DNA from: Acidobacteriota bacterium | GTDB taxonomy: Bacteria > Acidobacteriota > Terriglobia > Terriglobales > Acidobacteriaceae | DNA length: 36,561 nt | Direction of reading: 5' to 3' | Assembly: GCA_021793405.1 (NCBI GenBank) | Contig: JAJYSV010000041.1 | Coordinates: forward strand, 1 to 36,561 | The notes under the pieces: model-generated | Told to the model about the DNA's origin: nothing | Databases searched by the model: none | Seen by the model: the letters and a program-made list of their open reading frames with translations, nothing else | Position numbers and translations under genes: made by a program | Part shown: piece by piece, positions 15,606-24,085 of the stretch | Position numbering within the stretch: the first letter of the stretch is position 1 | Layout: the number at the start of each line of letters is the position of its first letter

Positions 15606-18600
15606 ATGATAAAGCCAATTTTCTACGATCCCGAGCGCAAGAGATGGAAGCGCTTGCGGCGCATTTTCGATATTGTCGCAGTCCTTTCGACCGTGGTGCT
15701 GGTGGCTTTCGGCATCAATGTACTGCACCGCGAAAGGCTTCCAGAGTTGTTGTTGCCCATTCCGAAGCGCAATTACCGGCCGCTCAAGGATTCCTACTAT
15801 CAGACTAAATCGCGGTCCAGCCAGCGCACGTTGAAGCGCAAGCGGAAGCTGCGGCCTTCGGATATTCCGATGAACGCGGGCGAAGGGCTGCGCGTCGCGT
15901 ACTACGTGGACTACGATGCGGCCAGCTATGCCTCGCTGAAGAATCACGTCCACGATATCGATCTGCTATTTACGGACTGGCTGCACGTGATCACGCCGGA
16001 TGGAAAGCTGACCGCATTTACGCTGGACAATCACCCATTTGCGGTGGTGGATCAAAACGGCGTGCATAATATCGACCCGCAACGCAAGGTGATGCGCGCG
16101 ATTACGGATGCGCATGAAGAAACTGAAGTTTTTCCGCTGGTCAATAACTTCAATCAAATGACGGGAGATTTCAGTTCCGACGTCGTGGAAAAGTTTTTGT
16201 TGAGCCGCACGGCGCAGGCCATGTTTGAAAAGCAGGTGCTGGCATTGCTGGCGGCCAATCCTCGCTATCACGGCATCTCGCTCGATTTTGAGGCGATACC
16301 ATCCGACGCGCAGCCGGCGTACCGGCGGCTGGTGGAGAATCTCTACGGCATGATGCATCCGCTGCATCTGCGGCTCTATGTGAACGTGCCGGTCGACGAC
16401 GACGATTGGGACTTCAAGTTCTACGCGGCCCACTCCGATGGCATCGTTCTGATGGATTACGACCAGCATGAACCGGGGAGCGCTCCGGGGCCGGTCGCGG
16501 GTCAGGAGTGGTTTGTTCGCAATCTACAGCAGGCGGTGAAGGTGGCGCCGAGAAACAAGCTGATCTGCAGCATTGGGAATTACGGCTATGACTGGACGAT
16601 GTCGTTGCCGACGCGCAAGAACCACAAGCTGATCCGCAGCAAGGTGCTGGATGTCGACGATCTGGCGGTGCAGGATGCGTGGCAGGAGGCATCCGACTCC
16701 GAGGCCGCGCCGGTGCTGGACACAGACTCGTTGAACATGCATTTTGCTTACGACGATGAGGATGCGCATACCCGTCATGAAGTATGGTATCTGGACGCGG
16801 TGACGGCGCTGAATGAGATGCGCGCGGCGCGGGAGTTGGGCATCCAGACCTTTGCTTTATGGAGGCTGGGCAGCGAGGATCCAACGCTGTGGAAGATCTG
16901 GGACAATCCGATGGACCCGAACGCGGCGCATTTGCTGGCGAACATTTCGCCGGGAGCCGATGTCAATACGGAAGGCGACGGCGATGTGCTGAAGGTGATT
17001 GGCAGGCCGCGGAATGGCACGAGGACGGTGCAGGTCGATCCCGATTCCGATCTGGCGGTCAGCCAGGATATCCATGTCTTTCCTGAACCCTACACGCTGG
17101 AGCAGTACGGCTACGATCCGAATGAGCTGGCATTGACGTTTGACGACGGGCCCGACCCGACGTGGACACCGAAGATTCTGGATATTCTGAAACGCGAACA
17201 CGTATCGGCGACTTTCATGGTGATCGGCGAGGAGGCGCTGGACAATGTTGGACTGCTGAAACGCTACTACCGAGAGGGGCACGAGATTGGCAATCACACT
17301 TTTACTCATCCGGACATCAGCCAGATCTCGACCAGCCAACTGAACCTTGAACTGAACGGGACGGAGCGGCTGTTTGCGGCGGAGCTGGGGGTACAGCCGC
17401 TGTTTTTCCGGCCGCCCTATTCGATCGACCAGGAACCGGACACCAACGAGCAGGCAGCGCCGATCGATCACATCGAACAGATGGGCTATATCATCGTCGG
17501 CGACAAGATCGACACGGACGATTGGAATGAACATCCGCGAAAAACGCCGCAGGAGATTGTTGCAAGAGTTTTGACGCAACTGAAGGCGATGAAAACCATG
17601 CCGCAGTTCCGCGGCAGCATCATATTGCTGCATGACGGCGGCGGCGACCGTTCGGCGACTGTGGCGGCGCTCCCTTTGTTGATCGATACACTGCGCGCGA
17701 AAGGTTACAGGATTGTTCCCGTGTCCGCGCTGATCGGCAAGACGCGCGAACAGGTGATGCCGCCGATTCCGGCAAAACAGCGGTGGCAGGCACGCATCGA
17801 TGCGATTGCCTTCTGGCTGATATCTTTCTTCAATCACACCGTCGTTCTGATCTTTTTTGTTGGCGACGTTCTGATGACCGGGCGGTTGCTGATCGTGGGT
17901 CTGTTTGCGGTGTTGGACCGCTTGCGCAGACGGAAGCCCTATCCCGGAGCGGAAAATTACTGTCCCAAGCTTGCGGTGTTGATCCCGGCGTTCAACGAAG
18001 AGAAGGTGATTGCACGCACAATCCGTTCGGTGCTGGGATCGAAGTACCCAAATCTTCGCGTGCTGGTGATTGACGATGGGTCGACGGACAACACGCTGGA
18101 GGTTGCACGTGCCGCCATGCCAGACGATCTGGCGTCCGGCAGGCTGGTGGTGCTGACCCATCCAAACGGGGGGAAGGCAGAAGCGCTGAATTACGGCCTG
18201 CAGTATGTGACCGAGGAAATCTTCGTGGGCATCGACGCCGATACGGTGATTGCTCCGGACGCCATTGCGAAGCTGGCGCCACGCATGGCCGACCCAAGCG
18301 TAGGGGCGGTGGCGGGCAATGCCAAAGTCGGCAATCGGGTGAACCTGTGGACGCGCTGGCAGGCGCTTGAATATATCACCAGCCAGAACTTCGAGCGGCG
18401 CGCGCTGGATTTATTCAACGTCGTTACGGTTGTCCCCGGAGCCATTGGGGCCTGGCGAACGGCCGCAGTGAAAGCCGCGGGCGGCTATCACGTGAATACC
18501 GTGGCCGAGGATGCGGACCTGACCATGAACCTGCTGCAGCAGGGGTACAAGGTAGTGTATGAGGACCGGGCGTTTGCCTTCACGGAAGCGCCGGCGAATA

Positions 18601-19118
18601 TGCGCAGCCTGATGCGTCAACGATTCCGCTGGTCGTTCGGGATATTGCAGGCGGTGGTCAAACATCGCGGCGCGTTCCTGCGTCACCGCGCCATGGGGCT
18701 GTTCGCGCTACCCAACATGATCGTGTTCCAGATAATTCTTCCGCTATTCTCTCCGCTGATCGACTTGATGTTTATTGCCGGCGTGGTGCATTACTTTGTC
18801 GACCAGCATTTCCATCCAGAAGCGGCCAGCACGGCGAGCTTCGAAAAACTGATCATCTATTTTCTGGCGTTTCTGGTGGTGGATTTTCTTGCATCTTCGC
18901 TTGCGTTTTTGTTGGAGCCGCGCCACGCCAGCAACAAAGGAGACGGCTGGCTGTTGTTCCACATCTGGATACAACGCTTCACGTATCGGCAAGTCTTCTC
19001 TCTGGTGCTGCTGAAGACGATCAAGCGCGCGATCGACGGACGGCCGTTCGCGTGGGAGAAACAGGAGCGAACCGCGCGGCTGTCGGCAAGCACGGAAAAG
19101 GCGACGGGCGGAAAGTAA
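15606..19118 (+). CDS. GH18 / polysaccharide deacetylase (NodB) / GT2 fusion
   Basis: This protein has 1170 residues and three enzymes in one chain. After an N-terminal helix (about 22-40) comes a GH18-like domain (about 95-460) with GISLDFEAI, where Asp227 and Glu229 match the DxE catalytic pair. A NodB/CE4 deacetylase follows (about 500-720) with TFDDGPD (Asp513, Asp514), the metal-binding HTFTH (His564, His568), RPPYS and LLHDGGG. After two helices (about 735-775) comes a GT2 processive synthase domain (about 785-1010) with IDDGSTDN, DAD (877-879), AEDAD (967-971) and QRFRW (1005-1009), then more membrane helices. This is the logic of an exopolysaccharide machine: the cytoplasmic GT2 polymerises and exports an aminosugar chain, and the outer domains deacetylate and cut it. 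The product, perhaps chitin- or PNAG-like, is inferred. It is probably transcribed alone. Confidence 0.9.
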   Translation: MIKPIFYDPERKRWKRLRRIFDIVAVLSTVVLVAFGINVLHRERLPELLLPIPKRNYRPLKDSYYQTKSRSSQRTLKRKRKLRPSDIPMNAGEGLRVAYYVDYDAASYASLKNHVHDIDLLFTDWLHVITPDGKLTAFTLDNHPFAVVDQNGVHNIDPQRKVMRAITDAHEETEVFPLVNNFNQMTGDFSSDVVEKFLLSRTAQAMFEKQVLALLAANPRYHGISLDFEAIPSDAQPAYRRLVENLYGMMHPLHLRLYVNVPVDDDDWDFKFYAAHSDGIVLMDYDQHEPGSAPGPVAGQEWFVRNLQQAVKVAPRNKLICSIGNYGYDWTMSLPTRKNHKLIRSKVLDVDDLAVQDAWQEASDSEAAPVLDTDSLNMHFAYDDEDAHTRHEVWYLDAVTALNEMRAARELGIQTFALWRLGSEDPTLWKIWDNPMDPNAAHLLANISPGADVNTEGDGDVLKVIGRPRNGTRTVQVDPDSDLAVSQDIHVFPEPYTLEQYGYDPNELALTFDDGPDPTWTPKILDILKREHVSATFMVIGEEALDNVGLLKRYYREGHEIGNHTFTHPDISQISTSQLNLELNGTERLFAAELGVQPLFFRPPYSIDQEPDTNEQAAPIDHIEQMGYIIVGDKIDTDDWNEHPRKTPQEIVARVLTQLKAMKTMPQFRGSIILLHDGGGDRSATVAALPLLIDTLRAKGYRIVPVSALIGKTREQVMPPIPAKQRWQARIDAIAFWLISFFNHTVVLIFFVGDVLMTGRLLIVGLFAVLDRLRRRKPYPGAENYCPKLAVLIPAFNEEKVIARTIRSVLGSKYPNLRVLVIDDGSTDNTLEVARAAMPDDLASGRLVVLTHPNGGKAEALNYGLQYVTEEIFVGIDADTVIAPDAIAKLAPRMADPSVGAVAGNAKVGNRVNLWTRWQALEYITSQNFERRALDLFNVVTVVPGAIGAWRTAAVKAAGGYHVNTVAEDADLTMNLLQQGYKVVYEDRAFAFTEAPANMRSLMRQRFRWSFGILQAVVKHRGAFLRHRAMGLFALPNMIVFQIILPLFSPLIDLMFIAGVVHYFVDQHFHPEAASTASFEKLIIYFLAFLVVDFLASSLAFLLEPRHASNKGDGWLLFHIWIQRFTYRQVFSLVLLKTIKRAIDGRPFAWEKQERTARLSASTEKATGGK

Positions 19119-19130
19119 ACCCCGCAGTTA

Positions 19131-19151
19131 GGATTCGCATCCGATTTTTTT
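19131..19151 (+). terminator. Possible weak terminator after the fusion gene
   Basis: A short hairpin, GGAT-TCGC-ATCC, is followed two bases later by seven Ts. The stem is only 4 bp, so termination would be weak. Confidence 0.35.
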
Positions 19152-19178
19152 GACTCGCTAAAAGTGAGTTGTTAAGCT
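19150..19178 (+). promoter_or_regulatory. Promoter of the PA2779-like operon
   Basis: TTGACT (19150-19155) and TAAGCT (19173-19178) are spaced by exactly 17 bases, a good sigma-70-type promoter. Transcription from about 19185 would leave a leader of about 37 bases with GGAG before the GTG at 19222. Confidence 0.7.
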
Positions 19179-19221
19179 TCGAGGTATATATAAGTGTCAT
19201 ACCCCCTTTTTGGAGACGAAT

Positions 19222-19626
19222 GTGAAGAAAATCTCAGTTCCTGTAATTCATTGTGCAGCCGCTTTGTTGTTTGGTTTGACTGTCGCCGCTCCGCAAGCAA
19301 TCGTGGCGCAAAATCATGTCGTCTCTTCCGCGGAGATTCAAAAAAATCTCGCGGCTGCCTCGACCGCTCGTCAGCACAATCAAGAGCAGGTGCAGAGTTT
19401 TTTGTCTTCGGAACAAGCCAAGCGCGCGATGAAGGAAGCCAAGATCGATCCGCAGCAGGTCACGAATGCTGTCAGCCAGCTAAATAACGAGGAACTGGCG
19501 CGCCTGGCAGCTCGTTCCGCCAAGGCGCAAAGGGATTTTGCCGCCGGAAACATCGACAATCACGATTTGCTGGTTATTCTGGTGGGGATTGCCGTTCTGA
19601 TTTTGATCATCGTCGCTGTCCACTAA
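19222..19626 (+). CDS. PA2779-family small membrane-anchored protein
   Basis: This protein has 134 residues. A signal peptide (about 1-28, MKKISVPVIHCAAALLFGL) is followed by a helical region, FLSSEQAKRAMKEAKIDPQQ, then VTNAVSQLNNEELARLAARS, and a C-terminal hydrophobic helix LLVILVGIAVLILIIVAVH. This layout is that of the PA2779 family, whose function is not established. The GTG start at 19222 has GGAG six bases upstream. It is the first gene of three; the next starts two bases after its stop. In other bacteria the family also pairs with a PA2778-type peptidase, as here, which supports a joint role in the envelope. Confidence 0.78.
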   Translation: MKKISVPVIHCAAALLFGLTVAAPQAIVAQNHVVSSAEIQKNLAAASTARQHNQEQVQSFLSSEQAKRAMKEAKIDPQQVTNAVSQLNNEELARLAARSAKAQRDFAAGNIDNHDLLVILVGIAVLILIIVAVH

Positions 19627-19628
19627 GA

Positions 19629-20204
19629 ATGAAATTGCGTGTGCTGGCTTGTCTGTTTCTCCTTGGCAGTCCATGGATGGCGACCGGGGCGGGTTCCGGG
19701 CAGACACGGCCAGCAATGCCTTCGGACATTTGGATCGATGTTCCTTTTGCCGCGCAGACGAAGGATGGCTGCGGCTCGGCTTCCATGGCCATGGTGATGC
19801 GGTATTGGGACATGAAGGAGAGCAGGCCCGTTGCTTCCGGAGCGAACCCGGAAGCGATCCAAGGGGCGCTATTTTCGCGTGCCGCGAGCGGGATTTATGC
19901 GAGCCGCATGCAAAAGTATTTCCGCGATTCCGGGTATCAGGCCTTTGCGTTCCACGGTCAATGGAGCGATCTGGAACATCATCTGGCGATGGGCCGTCCG
20001 CTGATCGTGGCCATCCGTGCGAGCGGACCGCGCGGGCCGCTTCACTATGTTGTTGTCGTGGGGATCGATTCGAGGCGGGGGTATGTTTTTTTGAACGACC
20101 CCGCGCAGCAGAAAATGCTTCGAATGTCGCGGGAAGGATTCGAGTCGGAATGGAGACCGACGGACGACTGGACCTTGCTGGCCGTCCCCAAGCCCGCACA
20201 TTGA
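19629..20204 (+). CDS. C39-like (PA2778-family) cysteine peptidase
   Basis: This exported protein has 191 residues. A signal peptide spans about 1-25. The peptidase domain follows with IDVPFAAQTKDGCGSAS, which gives the oxyanion Gln43 and nucleophile Cys48. The catalytic His139 lies in GPLHYVVVVGID and Asp157 in LNDPAQ. This is the bacteriocin-leader-peptidase-like C39 fold without a transporter, as in PA2778 proteins. The target is unknown; the neighbouring PA2779-like protein or the barrel protein are candidates. It starts two bases after the upstream stop and its stop TGA overlaps a possible start of the next gene, so the three are surely cotranscribed. Confidence 0.82.
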   Translation: MKLRVLACLFLLGSPWMATGAGSGQTRPAMPSDIWIDVPFAAQTKDGCGSASMAMVMRYWDMKESRPVASGANPEAIQGALFSRAASGIYASRMQKYFRDSGYQAFAFHGQWSDLEHHLAMGRPLIVAIRASGPRGPLHYVVVVGIDSRRGYVFLNDPAQQKMLRMSREGFESEWRPTDDWTLLAVPKPAH

Positions 20205-21886
20205 TTGCATTGATATTCGTTTTCCTCTTCTGCGGGTTCCACACACGCGCACGGGCGAGTGTCCTTGCCGAGGATCAAGCCAGCCAAGTGAAGCGGCTGT
20301 ACGATGCGGGCAAGTGGGACGCTGTTGTTCGCGCGGTGCCGCAATCGCCCGCAGAACCTGCCGATCTGGAACTGGATCGTGGGCTGGCGCTGGCGCAACT
20401 GCATCGTTTGCGCGAGGCAGAGGCTGCATTGCAGGCCGGCCACGAGGGGCATCCACGCGACCCGCGGTTTCTGGTGGAACTGGGTGGAATCGCCTACCTT
20501 GAAAAGCGATTTTCCACGGCAAAGAAAGAACTGCGCGGCGCCCTTGCCCTGGATCCGCGCGATGCGTATACGAATAGCTTGCTTGCTTCCATTTATTTTC
20601 TTGAAGGCAATCTGGAAGCCGCATTGAAATACTGGAATCGGGCAGGGAAGCCGATCGTCAGCGACCTGATGTATGACCCGCAGCCGAGGCTGGACCCGCT
20701 GATTCTGGATCGGGCCTTCCAATTTTCTCCGGGAAGCGTTTGGAAGCGAAATCAATTTTTAACGACTCAGGCGGAACTGGCGTCGCTGGATCTTTTTCCT
20801 CACACGTATTTCGAACTGGCGGCGCAGCAGGATGGATCTTTCAAGCTGGTCTGGCATGACAGCGAGCAACCGGCGTGGGACAGCACAAAGCTGGACAGCA
20901 TCGCGTCGATGCTGCGTGGGTTGCCCTATCAGTCGGTGTATCCAGAGTTCTACAACCTGAATCACAAGGGGCTGAACTGGTTGTCCTTCGTGCGCTGGGA
21001 TGATGAAAAACGCTGGCTCTCCAGCGAGGCGGCATGGCCGGTGGAGGAAAATCCGAAGCGGTGCATTCGGTTTTATTTTGTGGGAAGGAACGAGAACTGG
21101 AACATCACGAGGACGCTGACGCCGGCTGTACCTTCGGCTGCGGGCTTCAACATGAGACGGGCCGTAATCGGCGCGGAGGTTGCATCGATTGCAAGCTGGC
21201 GGTGGCGGTGGAATCTGGCGGCGGAGTATTCCTATCGCGATTTTCGAACGCTGACGGGGATTCCCGGCCCGGCGGAGCGCTTTTTCTCGGATAGTTCGGG
21301 GCTTGCGCTGCGGGCTAATATTCAACGGCCGCTGATTCGATTTCCTGAAAGAAGATTTTCGCTGGATGCCGGTGCCAGCGGAGAGGCCGGGAAATTTACC
21401 GCCAATCCACTGGGGAGATATGGTCGCGTCGAGGGCTCGCTTGCGGCAAATTGGTTTCCGAAGGCGCAAGGGGAGGACTACGAAACGAGCACCCTGCTGC
21501 GGGCTGGGGGGACTGCCGGACAGGTGCCGTTCGATGAGCTGTACATGCTGGGCTTCGATCGGGACAACGATCTCTGGATGCGCGGCCACAATGGACTCGT
21601 GAACGGGCAAAAGGGAAATGCTCCGCTGGGGACGAATTTTATTCTCTCCAATTCCGACATCGACAAGGTGGTGTATGACGGAGGCTTCCTGCTGGTGAAG
21701 GTCGGACCGTTTGTGGACACGGGAGATATTACCGATCCCTCTCAGTTCTTCGGGTCGCCGAAATGGCTGACCGATACAGGGCTGCAAGCTACGGTGAGGG
21801 TGCTGGGAAGCTTCGAGTTTGTGTTTGGCTACGGAAAGGACCTGCGCTCCGGGAACAATACGTTCTATTCCACTGTGACGCGATAG
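20150..21886 (+). CDS. TPR plus outer-membrane beta-barrel protein
   Basis: This protein has about 578 residues. An N-terminal hydrophobic signal (LIALIFVFLFCGF) is followed by about three TPR units (about 45-150), with AKWDAVVRA-like, LREAEAALQAGHEGHPRDPR and FSTAKKELRGALALDPRD helices. Alternating aromatic strands of an outer-membrane barrel then run to the end; FVDTGDI and the final FYSTVTR recall Omp85/surface-antigen-like barrels. The start is uncertain. ATG 20150 gives a basic n-region but overlaps the peptidase gene by 55 bases. TTG 20201 overlaps its stop codon and suggests translational coupling. PA2778 proteins elsewhere carry TPRs; here the TPRs are on the barrel instead. Confidence 0.75.
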   Translation: METDGRLDLAGRPQARTLIALIFVFLFCGFHTRARASVLAEDQASQVKRLYDAGKWDAVVRAVPQSPAEPADLELDRGLALAQLHRLREAEAALQAGHEGHPRDPRFLVELGGIAYLEKRFSTAKKELRGALALDPRDAYTNSLLASIYFLEGNLEAALKYWNRAGKPIVSDLMYDPQPRLDPLILDRAFQFSPGSVWKRNQFLTTQAELASLDLFPHTYFELAAQQDGSFKLVWHDSEQPAWDSTKLDSIASMLRGLPYQSVYPEFYNLNHKGLNWLSFVRWDDEKRWLSSEAAWPVEENPKRCIRFYFVGRNENWNITRTLTPAVPSAAGFNMRRAVIGAEVASIASWRWRWNLAAEYSYRDFRTLTGIPGPAERFFSDSSGLALRANIQRPLIRFPERRFSLDAGASGEAGKFTANPLGRYGRVEGSLAANWFPKAQGEDYETSTLLRAGGTAGQVPFDELYMLGFDRDNDLWMRGHNGLVNGQKGNAPLGTNFILSNSDIDKVVYDGGFLLVKVGPFVDTGDITDPSQFFGSPKWLTDTGLQATVRVLGSFEFVFGYGKDLRSGNNTFYSTVTR

Positions 21887-21913
21887 GCAGCGGCACGGAA
21901 AGCGGGCGTGTTC

Positions 21914-21919
21914 TACACT
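21914..21919 (+). promoter_or_regulatory. -10-like box of the aldehyde dehydrogenase gene
   Basis: TACACT lies eight bases before the ATG at 21928. No Shine-Dalgarno lies between, so a leaderless mRNA is likely. Confidence 0.55.
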
Positions 21920-21927
21920 AGGGCTGT

Positions 21928-23523
21928 ATGGCGACGCTCGAGTTATCCACTGCAATTTCTATTCGTACTCCCAAGGGTGCATTTCGCAATGAGCCATTCC
22001 TGGACTTTGGCCAGGAGGACACGGCACGCGCGATGCGCGAGGCGTTGGCGCGTGTGGCCGACCAGCTTGGCGCGGAATACGACCTAGTGATTGCCGGCAG
22101 GCGCATTCGGACTGCTGAAAAGATACGGTCGTTGAATCCAGCCAATCCCGCGCAGGTGGTTGGGGTGCATCAGAAGGCGGGGGCGGAACATGCCGAAATC
22201 GCGATGCAGGCAGCGCAGGATGCATACCGCAGTTGGCGCATCGCACCAGCGGAGGAACGCGCTTCGCTGTTGTTGCGGGCGGCGGAATTGCTGCGAGCGC
22301 GCAAGCTGGATTTTTGCGCGTGGCTGACGTATGAAGTAGGCAAGAACTGGGGCGAAGCAGATGCCGACGTTGGCGAGACCATCGATTTTCTGGAATTTTA
22401 TGCGCGGGAGGCGCTGCGTCTTGCGGCCGCGACTACGCCGATTCAATATCCGGGCGAGCGGAATGAACTGCTATATATCCCGCTGGGTGTTGGCGCGGTG
22501 ATACCGCCGTGGAATTTTCCGCTGGCCATTATGGCGGGCATGACGGCCGCCGCGGTGGTGACGGGGAACACGGTGATCCTGAAACCGTCGAGCGATTCGC
22601 CGACGATCGCGGCGCGGTTTTTCAATTTGTTGGAAGAGGCTGGCATGCCGCCGGGGGTGGTCAATTTCTGTCCCGGTTCGGGCGCGACTTTCGGCAACGC
22701 AATCGTCGAACACCCGAAGACACGATTCATCGCGTTTACCGGCTCGAAAGAAGTTGGACTGGACATTCATGCTCGCGCGGCACAAAACAAGCCAGGGCAG
22801 ATTTGGATCAAGCGGACGATTCTGGAAATGGGCGGGAAGGATTCCATCCTGGTCGAGGCGGATTGCGATCTGCAGTCGGCGGTCACAGGAGTGCTGCAGT
22901 CGGCCTTCGGGTTTAGCGGACAGAAGTGCTCGGCATGCTCGCGTGCCATTGTGGATGACCAGATATACGACATCTTTGTGGACAGGTTGCGCGAGCGCGC
23001 GAAGCAGTTGCAGGTCGGCGACCCGGCAAAGAACGCAGCCATGGGTCCGGTGGTGAATCAGGCTGCACATCAATCCATGTTGCGCTACATCGAAATTGGC
23101 AAGCAGGAAGGTCGGCTAGTGGCGGGCGGGAATGCGGTCGAGTCGCAAGAAAATGGGTATTATATCGAGCCTACGATTTTCTGTGACGTTGCGCCGAACG
23201 CGCGGCTGGCGCAGGAAGAAATTTTTGGGCCGGTGCTTGCGGTCATCCGCTCGAACAATTTTGAACATGCCATGGAAATTGCGAACAGTACGGAATATGG
23301 ATTGACCGGCTCGATCTATTCCCAATCGAGAGAAAAACTGGCAGTTGGACGGCGGGACTTTCACGTGGGCAATTTATATTTCAATCGCAAATGCACCGGC
23401 GCCATGGTCGGAGCCCATCCATTCGGCGGATTTAACATGTCAGGAACGGACTCCAAGGCCGGGGGGCCGGATTATCTATATTTGTTCACTCAGGCGAAAT
23501 CGGTTGCAGAAAGACTGAGCTAG
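21928..23523 (+). CDS. pruA: L-glutamate gamma-semialdehyde dehydrogenase (PruA/RocA type)
   Basis: This NAD-dependent aldehyde dehydrogenase has 531 residues, the last step of proline (and arginine) breakdown to glutamate. The cofactor-binding PPWNFPLAI and VILKPSSDSP lead to the catalytic Glu300 (LEMGGKD) and nucleophile Cys334 (FSGQKCSA). EEIFGPV and the C-terminal NRKCTGAMVGAHPFGGF and GTDSKAGGPDYL are typical of the stand-alone P5C dehydrogenases. No proline dehydrogenase lies in the window. The ATG at 21928 follows TACACT by eight bases and lacks a ribosome site. A related aldehyde substrate cannot be excluded by eye, but the C-terminal signature is specific. Confidence 0.9.
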   Translation: MATLELSTAISIRTPKGAFRNEPFLDFGQEDTARAMREALARVADQLGAEYDLVIAGRRIRTAEKIRSLNPANPAQVVGVHQKAGAEHAEIAMQAAQDAYRSWRIAPAEERASLLLRAAELLRARKLDFCAWLTYEVGKNWGEADADVGETIDFLEFYAREALRLAAATTPIQYPGERNELLYIPLGVGAVIPPWNFPLAIMAGMTAAAVVTGNTVILKPSSDSPTIAARFFNLLEEAGMPPGVVNFCPGSGATFGNAIVEHPKTRFIAFTGSKEVGLDIHARAAQNKPGQIWIKRTILEMGGKDSILVEADCDLQSAVTGVLQSAFGFSGQKCSACSRAIVDDQIYDIFVDRLRERAKQLQVGDPAKNAAMGPVVNQAAHQSMLRYIEIGKQEGRLVAGGNAVESQENGYYIEPTIFCDVAPNARLAQEEIFGPVLAVIRSNNFEHAMEIANSTEYGLTGSIYSQSREKLAVGRRDFHVGNLYFNRKCTGAMVGAHPFGGFNMSGTDSKAGGPDYLYLFTQAKSVAERLS

Positions 23524-23627
23524 CCAAGCGAACCGATCTATAGTGATGGGTACCTCGGAATACATGTCGCGCCTGAAAGTTTTTGTCAAACTTCTCCTTC
23601 TGGATCGAGAAGAAAGAGGAATCTGTC

Positions 23628-23975
23628 GTGGCGAAGATTCTATGTGTCGATGACGAGCCCGCCGCTGTTGCGTTGAAGCAAGCCATTCTGGAACGTGCCG
23701 GTCATTCGGTGACGACAAGCTCGTCTGCCAACGAGGCGATCGTTCTGCTGCATCGCGAGACATTCGATGCGGTGGTTACGGATTGGAAATTGGGAGAAGA
23801 GAGCGGCAGACAAATTCTGCTGGCGGCAAAATCGGGAGTGCAGGTTCCGGTGGTGGTCGTGTCCGGATATTGTTCGGAGGCATTCCGCGCAGCCAAGCCA
23901 CAGGCTGACATCTATCTGGAAAAACCGGTGGATGCGATGGAGCTGGTGGCAATCATCCAAGCGCTCTTGCACTAG
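23628..23975 (+). CDS. Single-domain CheY-like response regulator
   Basis: This is a 115-residue stand-alone receiver. All the key residues are present: the acidic pocket CVDDE (Asp8, Asp9), phosphoacceptor Asp52 (VVTDWKLG), Ser79 (VVVSGY) and Lys99 (YLEKP). There is no output domain, so it would act by binding a partner or relaying phosphate. The GTG start at 23628 has AGAGGA seven bases upstream; the frame extends to a TTG at 23583 with no ribosome site. No dedicated kinase is adjacent; the closest is the kinase at 27003. Confidence 0.87.
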   Translation: MAKILCVDDEPAAVALKQAILERAGHSVTTSSSANEAIVLLHRETFDAVVTDWKLGEESGRQILLAAKSGVQVPVVVVSGYCSEAFRAAKPQADIYLEKPVDAMELVAIIQALLH

Positions 23976-24014
23976 AGGCGACCGATTCTAAGCGGCAGCG
24001 GCGATGGCGCTGCT

Positions 24015-24083
24015 GCCGGCAGGAGCAGGAAAAACTCCGGCGCCGTCAGGCCCTTGCCGTATGCGGAGCAGAAAAAGCTCCGT
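24015..24083. terminator. Tandem hairpins between convergent regulators
   Basis: Two imperfect direct copies of about 37 bases each carry a small hairpin with an A-rich loop (T-rich on the minus strand): GGAG/CTCC at 24022-24038 and GGAGC/GCTCC at 24065-24081. Each is followed by GTCAGGCCC. The right copy ends at the stop codon of the minus-strand gene. They may end transcription from both sides, although no T-tract follows. Confidence 0.4.
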
Positions 24084-24085
24084 CG

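Noticed and set aside
19649-20149. Long N-terminal extension of the TPR-barrel gene through the peptidase gene
   Set aside because: This part overlaps the catalytic region of the peptidase in another frame and has no protein-like features; a signal-like segment appears only at about 20201.
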